A DNA stretch of 45,545 nt from an uncultured Clostridia bacterium (lineage in GTDB: Bacteria > Bacillota > Clostridia > TANB77 > CAG-508), in contig CANRMR010000013.1 of the NCBI GenBank assembly GCA_947631785.1, forward strand, positions 1-45,545, given 5' to 3'. The position numbers and the translations under genes were made by a program. The notes beneath the pieces were generated by a model. It had not been told where the DNA came from. It saw only the letters and a program-made list of their open reading frames with translations, and did no database searches. Positions 9,474 to 19,461 of the stretch are shown one piece after another (within the stretch, counting starts at the first letter, position 1; every line of letters begins with the position of its first letter).

Positions 9474-9670
9474 GGGCAAAGGTTTTATAAATTTTAAAAA
9501 TATGTAAACAAGGAATCGAGCGAAATTTAAGCTTAGAAATTCTTATGAAAATTTTTTAGGGAATCTCACACCATAGTGAGGGCGCTGAAAAATTTTCATT
9601 AGAATTTATGCGTAAATTTTGCAAGCGACGAAGTTTATCATTATTTTTATAAATTTATAATCCTTTGCTT
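9474..9670. repeat. Inverted-repeat element (MITE-like), copy A
   Basis: GCAAAGGTTTTATAAATTTTAAAAAT ... ATTTTTATAAATTTATAATCCTTTGC; shares ends with 13224-13332 and its left end with 18482-18560. Confidence 0.7.
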
Positions 9671-9756
9671 TGTAATAATAAAAAATTCTTTCTGAAATTT
9701 CTATAAAAAAATATAAGATATTTCTTTATGGTTTGGATATATTTTTGTGGATTTCT

Positions 9757-9890
9757 GGGCACGGTGCCCCGTGCCCCTACGTTTATTGTATTCCTTTATA
9801 GCATTTGGGCAGACAGAGGCGTCTGCCCCTACACGTGTTTTTGTTTTTTCTTCGTGGTTGGGCAGGTCAAGACCTGCCCCTACATTTGCA
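9757..9890. repeat. Cluster of variable-stem palindromic repeats
   Basis: GGGCACGGTGCCCCGTGCCCCTAC, GGGCAGACAGAGGCGTCTGCCCCTAC, GGGCAGGTCAAGACCTGCCCCTAC. Confidence 0.85.
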
Positions 9891-9920
9891 TTTTTTTGTG
9901 TATACATTAAACATTTTAAA

Positions 9921-10001
9921 TGCAAAAATAGAACCTAATTTCATTTGCTCTTGATTTTTTACATCAAAAATATACAAATGAAACTTGGTTCTATTTGTTT
10001 T
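9921..10001 (-). terminator. Conserved hairpin with U-tract downstream of micro-ORF A
   Basis: AAATAGAACCAAGTTTCATTTG ... CAAATGAAATTAGGTTCTATTTTTGC; second copy at 13467-13548. Confidence 0.6.
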
Positions 10002-10023
10002 GTATTTATTATTTTTATTTCTT

Positions 10024-10095
10024 TTAATATATTACTTGTGTGTGTGTGTGTGTGTGTACTCCTGCAACGGTTGTAGCGTTTAATATATTTTTCAT
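10024..10095 (-). CDS. Micro-ORF containing a (GT/AC)n tract
   Basis: GAGGAG RBS then MKNILNATTVAGVHTHTHTQVIY*; promoter-like TTGCAA-N17-TATAAA upstream. Confidence 0.45.
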   Translation of the reverse strand: MKNILNATTVAGVHTHTHTQVIY

Positions 10096-10260
10096 TTGTG
10101 TTTCTCCTCTTTTTTTTAATTTTATATTTATTTTATATCATACAAAAAAATCTTTTGCAATATTTTTAAAAAAATTTTTATCTGTTAAAATAGAGAAATA
10201 TATATAATTCAAACATTTGCAAAAACAAAATTGGTCAGATGCATCTAACCAATTTATTTA

Positions 10261-11313
10261 TTAATTATTTTCTTCATCTTCATTTTTTTCAATTTTCTCA
10301 ATATCTTTTATGTGCAATTCAATATCTTCTGCTCTAGGTAATTGAGATTGTAAATATTCAGGCATATCTTCTAGTAGTTTATATTCGCTAACTCCAATAG
10401 GCTTATTTATATCTTTTAAAGCATATTCTGCTGTAAACTTATCTTTTCCTTTACATAGTAATAATCCAATAGTTGCATTATCATCTTTATCTTTTACCAA
10501 ATCATCTACTGCCGATAAATAAAAATTAAGTTGCCCTGCATCAGTTGGCTCAAACTCTCTTGCTTTCAATTCAACTACTATATAACATTTTAATTTTAAA
10601 TGATAAAAAAGTAAATCTATAAAATACTCTTTTCCTCCAACCTCTAGTTTATACTCACTTCCAACAAATGCAAATCCTTTTCCTAACTCTATTAAAACAT
10701 CTTTTATTTTATTTATCATTGCATTTTCTATCTGTAATTCTTTAACTTTTCCTTTTATAGAAATAAAATCAAATAAGTATGGATCTTTCATAGTTTGAGT
10801 AGCTAAATCACTTTGTACACTAGGTAATGTCAAATCAAAATTTGTTATTTTTTCTGCTAAGGCTTGTCTCTCATAAACCCTTCCATTAATTTGCATTTTT
10901 AACATATTTGAAGACCAACCATTTTGTACAATTTCTTTTATATACCATTTTCTTTCTTCAATATCATCTATTTTATCCATTAAAATAATATTATGATACC
11001 ATGTAATTTGTGCAAGAACCTCTTGCACAAATTCAAAATCTGGATATTCTTCTGCAAATTTCCTCATATACTTTAAATTTCTTACTGAAAATCCTTTTAT
11101 TTCAGGGAACTCCATTTTTAAATCCATTGATAAATTATCTATAAATTTATTTCCCCATTGAGTATTCTCTAAAATAATTTTTCCAATATGCCAATACATA
11201 AACATTAATTCTTTGTTAACTGCATAAATTGCTTTATATTGTGCATTTAATACTTCTTGTTTAATATTTTCTAATAATGATTTATATTTATTAATATCTA
11301 TTTTATTATCCAT
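10261..11313 (-). CDS. PDDEXK nuclease domain protein (YhcG/DUF1016 family)
   Basis: FSVRNLKYMRKFAEEYP, KEYFIDLLFYHLKLKCYIVVELKAREFEPTDAGQLNFYLSAVDD. Confidence 0.9.
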   Translation of the reverse strand: MDNKIDINKYKSLLENIKQEVLNAQYKAIYAVNKELMFMYWHIGKIILENTQWGNKFIDNLSMDLKMEFPEIKGFSVRNLKYMRKFAEEYPDFEFVQEVLAQITWYHNIILMDKIDDIEERKWYIKEIVQNGWSSNMLKMQINGRVYERQALAEKITNFDLTLPSVQSDLATQTMKDPYLFDFISIKGKVKELQIENAMINKIKDVLIELGKGFAFVGSEYKLEVGGKEYFIDLLFYHLKLKCYIVVELKAREFEPTDAGQLNFYLSAVDDLVKDKDDNATIGLLLCKGKDKFTAEYALKDINKPIGVSEYKLLEDMPEYLQSQLPRAEDIELHIKDIEKIEKNEDEENN

Positions 11314-11649
11314 TTTACCTTCTTTCTAATTTAGTAACGGCTGTTGCCAAATTAAATTTTTCTTTTGTGATTGCGTTTTGTTTTTTAATTTTTAACGTTT
11401 TTTTCTTCCTTTCTTTTCTTCTTTATTTATTTTATATCATACAAAAAAATCTTTTGCAATATTTTTGAAGAAATTTTTGCTTGTTTTAAACATAATCTAA
11501 TTTTGGGTTTAGTAATTTTTCGATTGTTACATCTCCTCTTTCTTTTTTTATTTTATTTTGTTTTTGGATTGCTTTGGCAGATTTGCCTTGATTTAAATTT
11601 TTTTTGAAATATTAAATTTTATTTATATTATTATATTTTTCTTTTTTAT

Positions 11650-11988
11650 TCAATTAAAACTTTTCGACATTTTTTGCGTTAAAGAAATCTTTTCATAATT
11701 ATTTAGATTCTTATTATCTGATTTTTGCTCTATATCATAACTATTTCTTCGATCTAGTATAATATAGTTTATTTTATTTTCTTCTAATTTAGCAATTACT
11801 TTGTTTAAACTATTTAGCGGAAAACCACATGTAGTTGTATCTTCTATCTTCCTTATTTGATATTTGAATAAAAATGATATGATGTAGGAATCTTTTCCAT
11901 ACGCATGATAAAATTTTCCACTTTTTATTAGTACTATATCATATTTATGTATTAATTTTATTGTTTTAACTATATTAATTGTACTCAT
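11650..11988 (-). CDS. MutS N-terminal-domain-like small protein (candidate DGR accessory MSL-type)
   Basis: DIVLIKSGKFYHAYGKDSYIISFLF...CGFPLNSLNKVIAKLEENKINYIILDRR; directly downstream of the VR-B gene. Confidence 0.6.
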   Translation of the reverse strand: MSTINIVKTIKLIHKYDIVLIKSGKFYHAYGKDSYIISFLFKYQIRKIEDTTTCGFPLNSLNKVIAKLEENKINYIILDRRNSYDIEQKSDNKNLNNYEKISLTQKMSKSFN

Positions 11989-12058
11989 TTATACTCCTAT
12001 TTTTTCAAAATTTTTGGTGCCTTTGGGACTTGTCAGCCCCAATAGGCACTTTGCAACT

Positions 12059-13186
12059 TTATTTTGAAATATTCCATGTTGTAGTTCCATTTGTATCTGA
12101 ACTTGCTTTTGTGAATTTGATATTAGATTCTAGAGAAACTATGGAGCGGACCCCGCGAACATGGTCGTAGTAGGTGCTCACGCTACCGTAAGAGCCCACA
12201 CGCCACAAGTAGTAAGCGTTGTCAGCAGAGGCAAGCCAAGTCATTGCATATTCATCTGATTCATCTTCTTTGCATGGTACAGCTAGTAAGTCTTTAAATT
12301 TAGCATCGTTTACATAAGTTCCAGAACTCGTTTCTTTATCCTCTCCCATTATTCCTTTATATACTGCATCTAAATCATTTTTTGTCATTGACTGTACTTC
12401 TGGTGTCCCATTTGTTTTTTTGGTGCAATCATCATTGTTAAATAGTTCTTTTACTTTGCTTATTCCTGTAACATAATTTCCACTATCACCATCTTTAAAT
12501 CCACTTTGATAAAATTGATACTGTGTTGGTTTTTCAGTACTTTCTTTACCACATTGTATTTCAGTACTAAAAAAATTTGTTGTAAGATTCGTGACTGATG
12601 TTGGAGCACCTCCACTTTCATATGGATGATAGTAACTTAGTGGTACTCCTGCTGATACTAATTTCACTTCATGCTTAGCTTCATCTATTGATATTATTCT
12701 CCATTTATTTGCGTATTCATCTCTTGGATAATATCCTTTTACATTTCCTGTACTATTATCTACAGATGTTCCTACATTATCATATTTTACTGGATAATTT
12801 ACGTAGTCTCCTATTTTTAATTGTGAGTAATCTACTGGTTCTCCAGTTGTTGGATCATCTCCTTGTGTTACGTCATCGTCTCCTTTTTTATCTAATCCTA
12901 CTAACGTATTATATAAATTGTCCATTTCGTTTTGTTCCCTTTGAGCAGAGTCTTTGTATTTATCTACTGCTTCTTTGCTTTTTGTAAATATTCCGTTTTG
13001 TCCTAGTGCTAGATTTAGGCTTACTCCTGCTAGGATTATTAGGATGATGACTGTGATCACGAGAGCAACCAATGTGATTGCTGCGGGTTGGTTAATACGA
13101 TTGACAAATTTTTTAGGGTTTGTTTTTGTGGTTTTTGGGCAAACAGAGGCGTTTGCCCCTACATTTATTTTGTTTGTTTTTTTCAT
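12059..13186 (-). CDS. Prepilin-like protein with C-terminal DGR-type variable region (paralogue of 8194-9429)
   Basis: AAITLVALVITVIILIILAGVSLNLALGQNGIF; C-terminal WLASADNAYYLWRVGSYGSVSTYYDHVRGVRSIVSLES. Confidence 0.85.
   Translation of the reverse strand: MKKTNKINVGANASVCPKTTKTNPKKFVNRINQPAAITLVALVITVIILIILAGVSLNLALGQNGIFTKSKEAVDKYKDSAQREQNEMDNLYNTLVGLDKKGDDDVTQGDDPTTGEPVDYSQLKIGDYVNYPVKYDNVGTSVDNSTGNVKGYYPRDEYANKWRIISIDEAKHEVKLVSAGVPLSYYHPYESGGAPTSVTNLTTNFFSTEIQCGKESTEKPTQYQFYQSGFKDGDSGNYVTGISKVKELFNNDDCTKKTNGTPEVQSMTKNDLDAVYKGIMGEDKETSSGTYVNDAKFKDLLAVPCKEDESDEYAMTWLASADNAYYLWRVGSYGSVSTYYDHVRGVRSIVSLESNIKFTKASSDTNGTTTWNISK
12132..12243 (-). other. Predicted DGR variable region (VR-B)
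   Basis: Codon-aligned to VR-A; substitutions only at codon positions 1/2 of NNC/NNT codons. Confidence 0.8.
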
Positions 13187-13223
13187 TTTTTCTTTTCCTC
13201 CTTGTATTTTTTATCATTTTCAT

Positions 13224-13332
13224 TGGGCAAAGGTTTTATAAATTTTAAAAATATGTAAACAAGGAATCGAGCGAAAATTTTCGTAAGCGACGAAGTTTAT
13301 CATTATTTTTAAAATTTATAATCCTTTGCTTT
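13224..13332. repeat. Inverted-repeat element (MITE-like), copy B, short core
   Basis: GGGCAAAGGTTTTATAAATTTTAAAAATATGTAAACAAGGAATCGAGCG ... AAGCGACGAAGTTTATCATTATTTTTAAAATTTATAATCCTTTGC. Confidence 0.7.
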
Positions 13333-13466
13333 ACACAATATTAAATTTCTATTATTAAAACATAAGAAATTTTTTTTAATTTGGGTATGCCTTTGTATGA
13401 TTTGGGCAGACAGGGGCGTCTGCCCCTACACGCGCATTTGTTTTTGCTGTTGGATAATCTTCTAAA

Positions 13467-13548
13467 TGCAAAAATAGAACCATGTTCCATTTGCTCTTGA
13501 TTTTTTACATCAAAAATATACAAATGAAACTTGGTTCTATTTGTTTTG
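13467..13548 (-). terminator. Conserved hairpin with U-tract downstream of micro-ORF B
   Basis: Near-copy of 9921-10001. Confidence 0.6.
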
Positions 13549-13568
13549 TATTTATTACTATTTTTTTA

Positions 13569-13649
<81 letters not shown>

Positions 13650-13736
13650 TTTTTTTAAGCCTCCTTCTTTTGTTTTTTCTTTTATACATATCTTATATCA
13701 TAACTTTTTATCTTTTGCAATATTTTTTAACATATT

Positions 13737-14078
13737 TTAACATATTTTAATATAGTTTGCTACTGCCTGCTTTATAAATTCATTTATAGATATATTTTTT
13801 TCTTCTGATTTAATTTTTGCTTCACTATGAAGTAATGGACCTAATCTTACATTTAAAGAACCTTTACATTGTTTTTCTGGTTTTTCATTTAACTCATTAC
13901 AAACTTTTAAATAGTCATCAATAGCATTTTTAAAATCTTTTTTTAGTTCTTTTACTGTTTGACCTTCAAAAGATATTAAATCTTTATTTAACCCTTCTAC
14001 TTTTCCAAAAAAACATTCGTCTTCATCACTATATTCAATTTTTGCATAATACCCCTTATATGTCATTATATTTTTCAA
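13737..14078 (-). CDS. hicB: HicB-family antitoxin
   Basis: YYAKIEYSDEDECFFGKVEGL...DDYLKVC...SLNVRLGPLLHSEAKIKS. Confidence 0.88.
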   Translation of the reverse strand: MKNIMTYKGYYAKIEYSDEDECFFGKVEGLNKDLISFEGQTVKELKKDFKNAIDDYLKVCNELNEKPEKQCKGSLNVRLGPLLHSEAKIKSEEKNISINEFIKQAVANYIKIC

Positions 14079-14079
14079 A

Positions 14080-14367
14080 TTAAATCACCCCTATCTCTTT
14101 CAATTTATCTAATAAATCTTTTACAGCATATACTTTTAATATGTTACTTGGATGCGGTTTATGTAATAATATTTTAGAATTTATTTTTTTATTTACAAAA
14201 ATAACTCTTGAACCTGATGTTTTTCCCTTATTATATTCAATAAATCCTAAATTTTCTAATAATTTTTTTGCTTCATCATATGTAAAATCTTTAGGTATTT
14301 TATTTAATCTATTTATTAGTTTATCTACTCTACTCATTATTATACTACATTCCTTTCTGTTTTGCAA
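14080..14367 (-). CDS. hicA: HicA-family toxin
   Basis: TYDEAKKLLENLGFIEYNKGKTSGSRVIFVN...LHKPHPSN. Confidence 0.88.
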   Translation of the reverse strand: MQNRKECSIIMSRVDKLINRLNKIPKDFTYDEAKKLLENLGFIEYNKGKTSGSRVIFVNKKINSKILLHKPHPSNILKVYAVKDLLDKLKEIGVI

Positions 14368-14373
14368 CTATAA

Positions 14374-16878
14374 TTAGTTGCAAATATGTTTTTTGATTTT
14401 TATTTTTCCATTTTTATTAATTACTAAAGTAATTTCTCCATACAAATCAGTTCTGTATATTTTTGTGCCAATGTTTTGTAATTTTTGCAGTGTTTGAACG
14501 CTTGGATGTCCAAAGCTATTATCTTTTCCTACTCCTATTAACGCTATTTTAGGAGAAACTGCTTTTAAAAATTCTTCTGTAGTAGATGTTTTAGAACCGA
14601 TGGTGTGCTACTTTTAAAACAGTAGATTTTAGCTTTTCTTTGTCAACTTTTTCTAGTATTTTATTTTCCGCTATTTCTTCTATATCTCCAGTAAGTAACA
14701 TACTAAATTTTCCATATACAAGCTTCGCAACCATAGAATTATTATTTAGTCCGATTTTCTTGTATTAATTCTTTTTGTGGATGTAATATTTCAAAATAAG
14801 TGTCTTTATCTATTATTACTTTGTCACCATTTTTTACTTCTACTGTTTCAATTTTCTGCTTTTTTATTATTTTTAAAATATTTTCATATTCAGCACATAT
14901 TTTTTGCTGTTTTACTAAAACTACCTTTTTTACTTTTAGCTTATTTAATACTGCAATTAACCCGTTGCAATGGTCACTATCAAAATGAGAAATAAAAACA
15001 AAGTCTAATGTTTTTATTTTTTTATCTAATAAATATGGAACAAGTGTATCTTCTCCAACATCAAATGAAGACTTATCCTTACTTCCTCCTGTATCTACTA
15101 ATATTTTTTTATTTGATTTTGTAATAATTAGCATGCTATCTCCTTGTCCTACATCAATAAAACAAATTGTAAATTGCATGAATAATGATAAAAGCATGGC
15201 ATATATTATTACAATTAAAATTATTAAACAAATAATTGCTTTTTTATTTTTTATTAAAATATTTTTTACTTTTATTCCTAGCTTTCTACACTTTCTTTTT
15301 CTATTTTCTTTTATGTTCATAAACAAAACTGGAAATAAAATAATTATTTCGTAAATAATTATGGAAAAAATAGATGGTGTTGTTACATAAACTTTTGATA
15401 AGGGAAGTTTAGCTCCAATTTTAGAAATTAAAAGAAGCATTTCTAAGAAAATTTTTATTATAATGCTAAGTTTAGCTGCAATTTGTATTGAAATAAAAGA
15501 TAATAAAAGTAGCAGAAAACCTCCTATTGTAATTGGTCCAATTAAAAAAGATGCTAATATATTAGAAAAAATAAATGTAAAAGATATTGTATTAAAATTT
15601 ATTATCATAACTGGAAGTATCATAATTTGTGCAGAAATTGTAACAAAAAAACTTTCCTTTATGATGTTTGTTATTTTTCTTAAAATTATATTTATTTTAC
15701 TACTATCTATAACCTTTAAAGATGTATCTTCTTTTGTTTTCTTTTTAGTAATTAATAATTTTAATTTATACCAAAATAGTGGTAAATACTTTTTCATTTT
15801 AGGATAAAATATTATAATTCCAATCGTTCCGCAAATACGAAAGTTGCAAACCCAAATTTTGAATTTTGAATGGATTTTCAATTAAGGTAATAAGTAAAGA
15901 AAAGCTAATTGTACTTATTAAATCTGGCTTTTTATAAAATATAAATGAAAGCTGAACAATAATTACCATGGTGCAAGCTCTTACAACAGATGGAGTAAGT
16001 GATGTAAGTATCATAAAGAAAATTAAAAATAAAATACATGCTATTTTTCTTTTTTTCTTGTGTATTCCTATTTTTTCTAAAAGTATTAGTACACCTGCAC
16101 TTAAATACCCTACATGTGCACCAGATACTGCAAGTAAATGGTATAGGTTACTTGTTTTAAACATATCCAATGTATCTGTTGGAATTTTGCTTGTTTCTCC
16201 AAGTAAAATCCCTATTAGCAAATTTGCTTTATCTTCTGGAAGTATAGCTTTTGCATTTTCTATTAATTTTTCTTTTACTTTATTTGCAATATAAAATATT
16301 CCTTTATCAGTTTTTGTTTTTACTACCTTTTGGCTTTTTGCATAGAGTGATCCATAAATTTTTTCAAGTTTATAAATTTTTCTTTGATCATATCCGCCTT
16401 CATTTCTACTTACTTCTGGCTTTTTATATTCTCCTTTTATTTTTACAATATCTCCATATTCAAGTATTTTTTCTTTCTTATCTACATATAACATTAAATT
16501 TGTATTTTTATATTTTTTATCATTATTTAGATACTGAACTTTTATTTTGTACCTTTGTTTATAGTTAGTTTCTTCACTTTGACTAATTATTTTTCCAATT
16601 ACTTCTACTTCTTCTATTTCATTATACAAATTTTCATATTTGTTATTTTGTATAATTACAATTGTATTTGATAAAATAGAAAATATTGCAATTACTATAA
16701 TTACATTTATATTAAATATAATACGTAATAGTCTTTTTGTTTTGTACTTTTTATTTTTTTGTATTAAAAAAAGTAGTAAAAATATAAGCCAAAATGGGAC
16801 TATACTTATTTTAAAAGTACAGCCCCATATAATACCTATAATATATCCTATTAATACAGCTAAAACTGGTCTTTTCAT
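14374..16878 (-). CDS. comEC: ComEC/Rec2 competence protein with three +1 shifts at CGG (C at 15831, 14753, 14599)
   Basis: DUF4131-like N-terminus, competence domain (HLLAVSGAHVGYL), MBL domain (DVGQGDSMLI, SHFDSDHCNG, LVYGKFSMLLTGDIEEIAEN, VAHH|GSKTS); 2505 nt = 834 codons + 3. Confidence 0.9.
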
Positions 16879-16898
16879 ATTTCCCCCATTTTAGCCCC

Positions 16899-18287
16899 TT
16901 ATATAATTCTTCTTCCACATACAAATCTTTCTGGATATTTTCCTTTTGATAATGATGTGATAATAACCCCCGTTTTTTCATCGTTTGCATGTATAAATTG
17001 ATTTGCTCCAATGTAAATTCCTACATGACCTATTCTTGAATAATCGTTATATGCTTTAAAAATTACAATATCTCCTTTTTGAAGATTTTCTAAGCTTACT
17101 TCTTTTCCGTCTTTGGCTTGTGATACCGAAGAACGTGACACACTGTAGCCAAAGTGTTTATATACATACTGAACAAATCCTGAACAGTCAAATCCACTAG
17201 GTGTTGTTCCTCCATAAACATATGGATAACCTAAAAATGTTTTTGCATATTCTACAATTTGTGTTTGAATATCGCTGTTTTCGTTTGTTTGCTTATTAGC
17301 TACAGCTTGTGTATTTTCTATTGTTCTTGGCAGTTCCTTACTTCTAGATGATGGTAACTTTTCATCTGATACAAGAGTTGTTGCAACATATCCTGTTTGG
17401 TTATTTACTTTAACTTTGTACCATCCATCTTGCTCATCTATAATTTCTACCTCTGTATTTAATGTAAGTGTATCTATTACCTCTGATGATTTGTCTGCCT
17501 CTTCTCTAAAATTTACATTTTCAGCATTTATATAACCTATTTTTTTAGTATTTTCTTCTGGTTCTTTAGGTTTTTCTGCATTTTCAGTAGTAGTTGTTGT
17601 GTTTGTTGTTGTCGTAGTATTTGTTGTTTCTTGGTTTTCATCTTTCTTTTCTTCAGGCTTATTTGCTGTTTCTTCTTTATTTACAATTTCACTTTGTGTT
17701 TTTAAATTATCCGCTTTTATCCATCCACTTATATTATTTGATGTAACATAAGCCCATTTACCTGCAATTTGTATAATATTTACATCTTGATTTTGTTCTA
17801 TAACACTTATTACTTCTGAATGTATTAGTGGTAAATAATATATATTGCTTTGTTTATTTATTTTTTGTGTAGAGTTTATACTAATTTGTATTTCTTCTTC
17901 ATTATTTTCTGGTTTTTCAGTTTCTTCTGGATTTGTAACTTCTGTTTGTGTATTTGTATTTTCTACTTTAGGTTCTTCATTTTCGTTATTTTGCGTGTCA
18001 GTTTCATTATTTTCTTTTTCATCTATTTTAACAAATTCTGCAGATACATATCCAGTATAATCTTTGTAATTTACTTTATACCATGTACCTTCTTTAGCTA
18101 ATATTTCTACTTCAAAATCTTGTGAAAGTAAAGTTACAATATCAGATTCTGTTGTTGGCTCTTTTCTCATTCTAACAGTTTCTTCTGTAATTGTTCCTTT
18201 GCTTGCAGCTTGCAAATATAGCGGCATAAAAATAATTATTAAAAACATTAGAAGTATAATTTTTATTTTATTTTTTATTAAATTCAT
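16899..18287 (-). CDS. SH3b x3 - NlpC/P60 cell-wall hydrolase
   Basis: Repeated SH3b (VRMRKEPTTESDIV, VNFREEADKSSEVIDTL); GTTPSGFDCSGFVQYVY, RIGHVGIYIG, NlpC/P60. Confidence 0.93.
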   Translation of the reverse strand: MNLIKNKIKIILLMFLIIIFMPLYLQAASKGTITEETVRMRKEPTTESDIVTLLSQDFEVEILAKEGTWYKVNYKDYTGYVSAEFVKIDEKENNETDTQNNENEEPKVENTNTQTEVTNPEETEKPENNEEEIQISINSTQKINKQSNIYYLPLIHSEVISVIEQNQDVNIIQIAGKWAYVTSNNISGWIKADNLKTQSEIVNKEETANKPEEKKDENQETTNTTTTTNTTTTTENAEKPKEPEENTKKIGYINAENVNFREEADKSSEVIDTLTLNTEVEIIDEQDGWYKVKVNNQTGYVATTLVSDEKLPSSRSKELPRTIENTQAVANKQTNENSDIQTQIVEYAKTFLGYPYVYGGTTPSGFDCSGFVQYVYKHFGYSVSRSSVSQAKDGKEVSLENLQKGDIVIFKAYNDYSRIGHVGIYIGANQFIHANDEKTGVIITSLSKGKYPERFVCGRRII

Positions 18288-18370
18288 GTATTAAAAACTC
18301 TCCTTTTTTTCTTACATGCTCAGATTATATATCTAAAAGAAATAAATGTCAAATGTTAAAGAAAAAAAGT

Positions 18371-18433
18371 GCCCCTACAATTATTTTTGTATTCCTTTGT
18401 AGCAGATGGGCGGACAGAGGCGTCCGCCCCTAC
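18371..18433. repeat. Variable-stem palindromic repeats
   Basis: GTGCCCCTAC and GGGCGGACAGAGGCGTCCGCCCCTAC. Confidence 0.8.
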
Positions 18434-18481
18434 ATTTGTTTTGTTTGTTTTTAACATTTTTCTTTTTCTCCTTTTTTTATT

Positions 18482-18560
18482 GGGCAAAGGTTTTATAAAT
18501 TTTAAAAATATGTAAACAAGGAATCGAACAAAATTTAAGCCTAGAAATTCTTATTAACTT
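18482..18560. repeat. Truncated left half of the inverted-repeat element
   Basis: GGGCAAAGGTTTTATAAATTTTAAAAATATGTAAACAAGGAATCGAACAAAATTTAAGC. Confidence 0.65.
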
Positions 18561-18564
18561 TTTT

Positions 18565-18906
18565 TTAAGCTACTTTTATTCCAGTATTTTTCACTTCTAC
18601 TACAAAAGGGGTTTCATCATTTTCATAGTCTGCAACAGTAATAATATGTGGCTCTATTCTATAATCTATACCTTTTCTTAATATCATTAATTTTACTTCT
18701 TCATCAAATGTATCTGTTTTTATATCATCTGTAATTACTGCTATATCAATATCACTATCTTCATGTTCTGTTCCTTTTGCATAAGATCCAAATAATATTA
18801 TTGCTACTACATTGTAATTTGCTTTTACTACAGCAATGTATTTATCTACTATTTCGGCAATTTCTTTATTTATTAAGTTTCTTCTTTCAACATCTTTTCC
18901 AACCAT
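18565..18906 (-). CDS. MNT-type nucleotidyltransferase (antitoxin of HEPN/MNT pair)
   Basis: AIILFGSYAKGTEHEDSDIDIAVI. Confidence 0.88.
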   Translation of the reverse strand: MVGKDVERRNLINKEIAEIVDKYIAVVKANYNVVAIILFGSYAKGTEHEDSDIDIAVITDDIKTDTFDEEVKLMILRKGIDYRIEPHIITVADYENDETPFVVEVKNTGIKVA

Positions 18907-19295
18907 AATTTTACCTCCTTAATTTTAATCATTTGTTCTTCTGTATATTCATCAGTACATTTATTATAAAATGCTCTTTTATAATCATCATATCTAGTAC
19001 TTAAATTGAATGTTGTTATTTCATTTAAAATTACTTCTTGTTCTTCTGATAATTCTAAATTTAATTTTTCTGCTAAATATAATAAATCGTGTGTTCTTGG
19101 TGCATGTGGTGTTTCTTTATTATTTTTTGCATATAATGCTTTTAATAGTTTTTCAATTACCATTTGTCCAAAGAACAAGCAATAACTATTTTTCTTATTA
19201 CTAAATAATACATTCATTACATTATAATCTTCATTAGCACTTTCAATCCAATACTTCATTATATCTATGTTATTCATAAAATTCCTCACTTTCAA
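18873..19295 (-). CDS. HEPN domain protein (toxin of HEPN/MNT pair)
   Basis: WIESANEDYNVMNVLFSNKKNSYCLFFGQMVIEKLLKALY...TRYDDYKRAFYNKCT. Confidence 0.88.
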   Translation of the reverse strand: MKVRNFMNNIDIMKYWIESANEDYNVMNVLFSNKKNSYCLFFGQMVIEKLLKALYAKNNKETPHAPRTHDLLYLAEKLNLELSEEQEVILNEITTFNLSTRYDDYKRAFYNKCTDEYTEEQMIKIKEVKLWLEKMLKEET

Positions 19296-19461
19296 TGCAT
19301 TATATTTTTATTATATCACTAAAATAAACTCTTTACTACATTTTATTTAATTTTTTATGATTTTTAAAAATAAAAGTAAAAGAAAGTTCTTAATTTTATG
19401 AACTTTCTTTAATACAATCATTTTATTTTTTAAGTAAATTTATTTTAAAAATTAACCTTAT

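Noticed and set aside
9701-9938. ORFs 9701..9925 (-), 9728..9910 (+) and 9747..9938 (+)
   Set aside because: Translations of the palindromic repeat cluster; no RBS and no continuation into a conserved domain.
10261-11313. DUF1016/YhcG nuclease as part of a new defence island with HicAB and HEPN/MNT
   Set aside because: The three modules are separated by prepilin and housekeeping genes and look like independent common accessory genes; no operon link is visible.
11314-11650. Gap between the MutS-like gene and the DUF1016 gene as a possible DGR template repeat
   Set aside because: No stretch resembles the VR framework (TGGCTT..TCTGCT.., GGGGTCCGC..ATAGTTTCTCT) on either strand; it holds a copy of the micro-gene promoter region instead.
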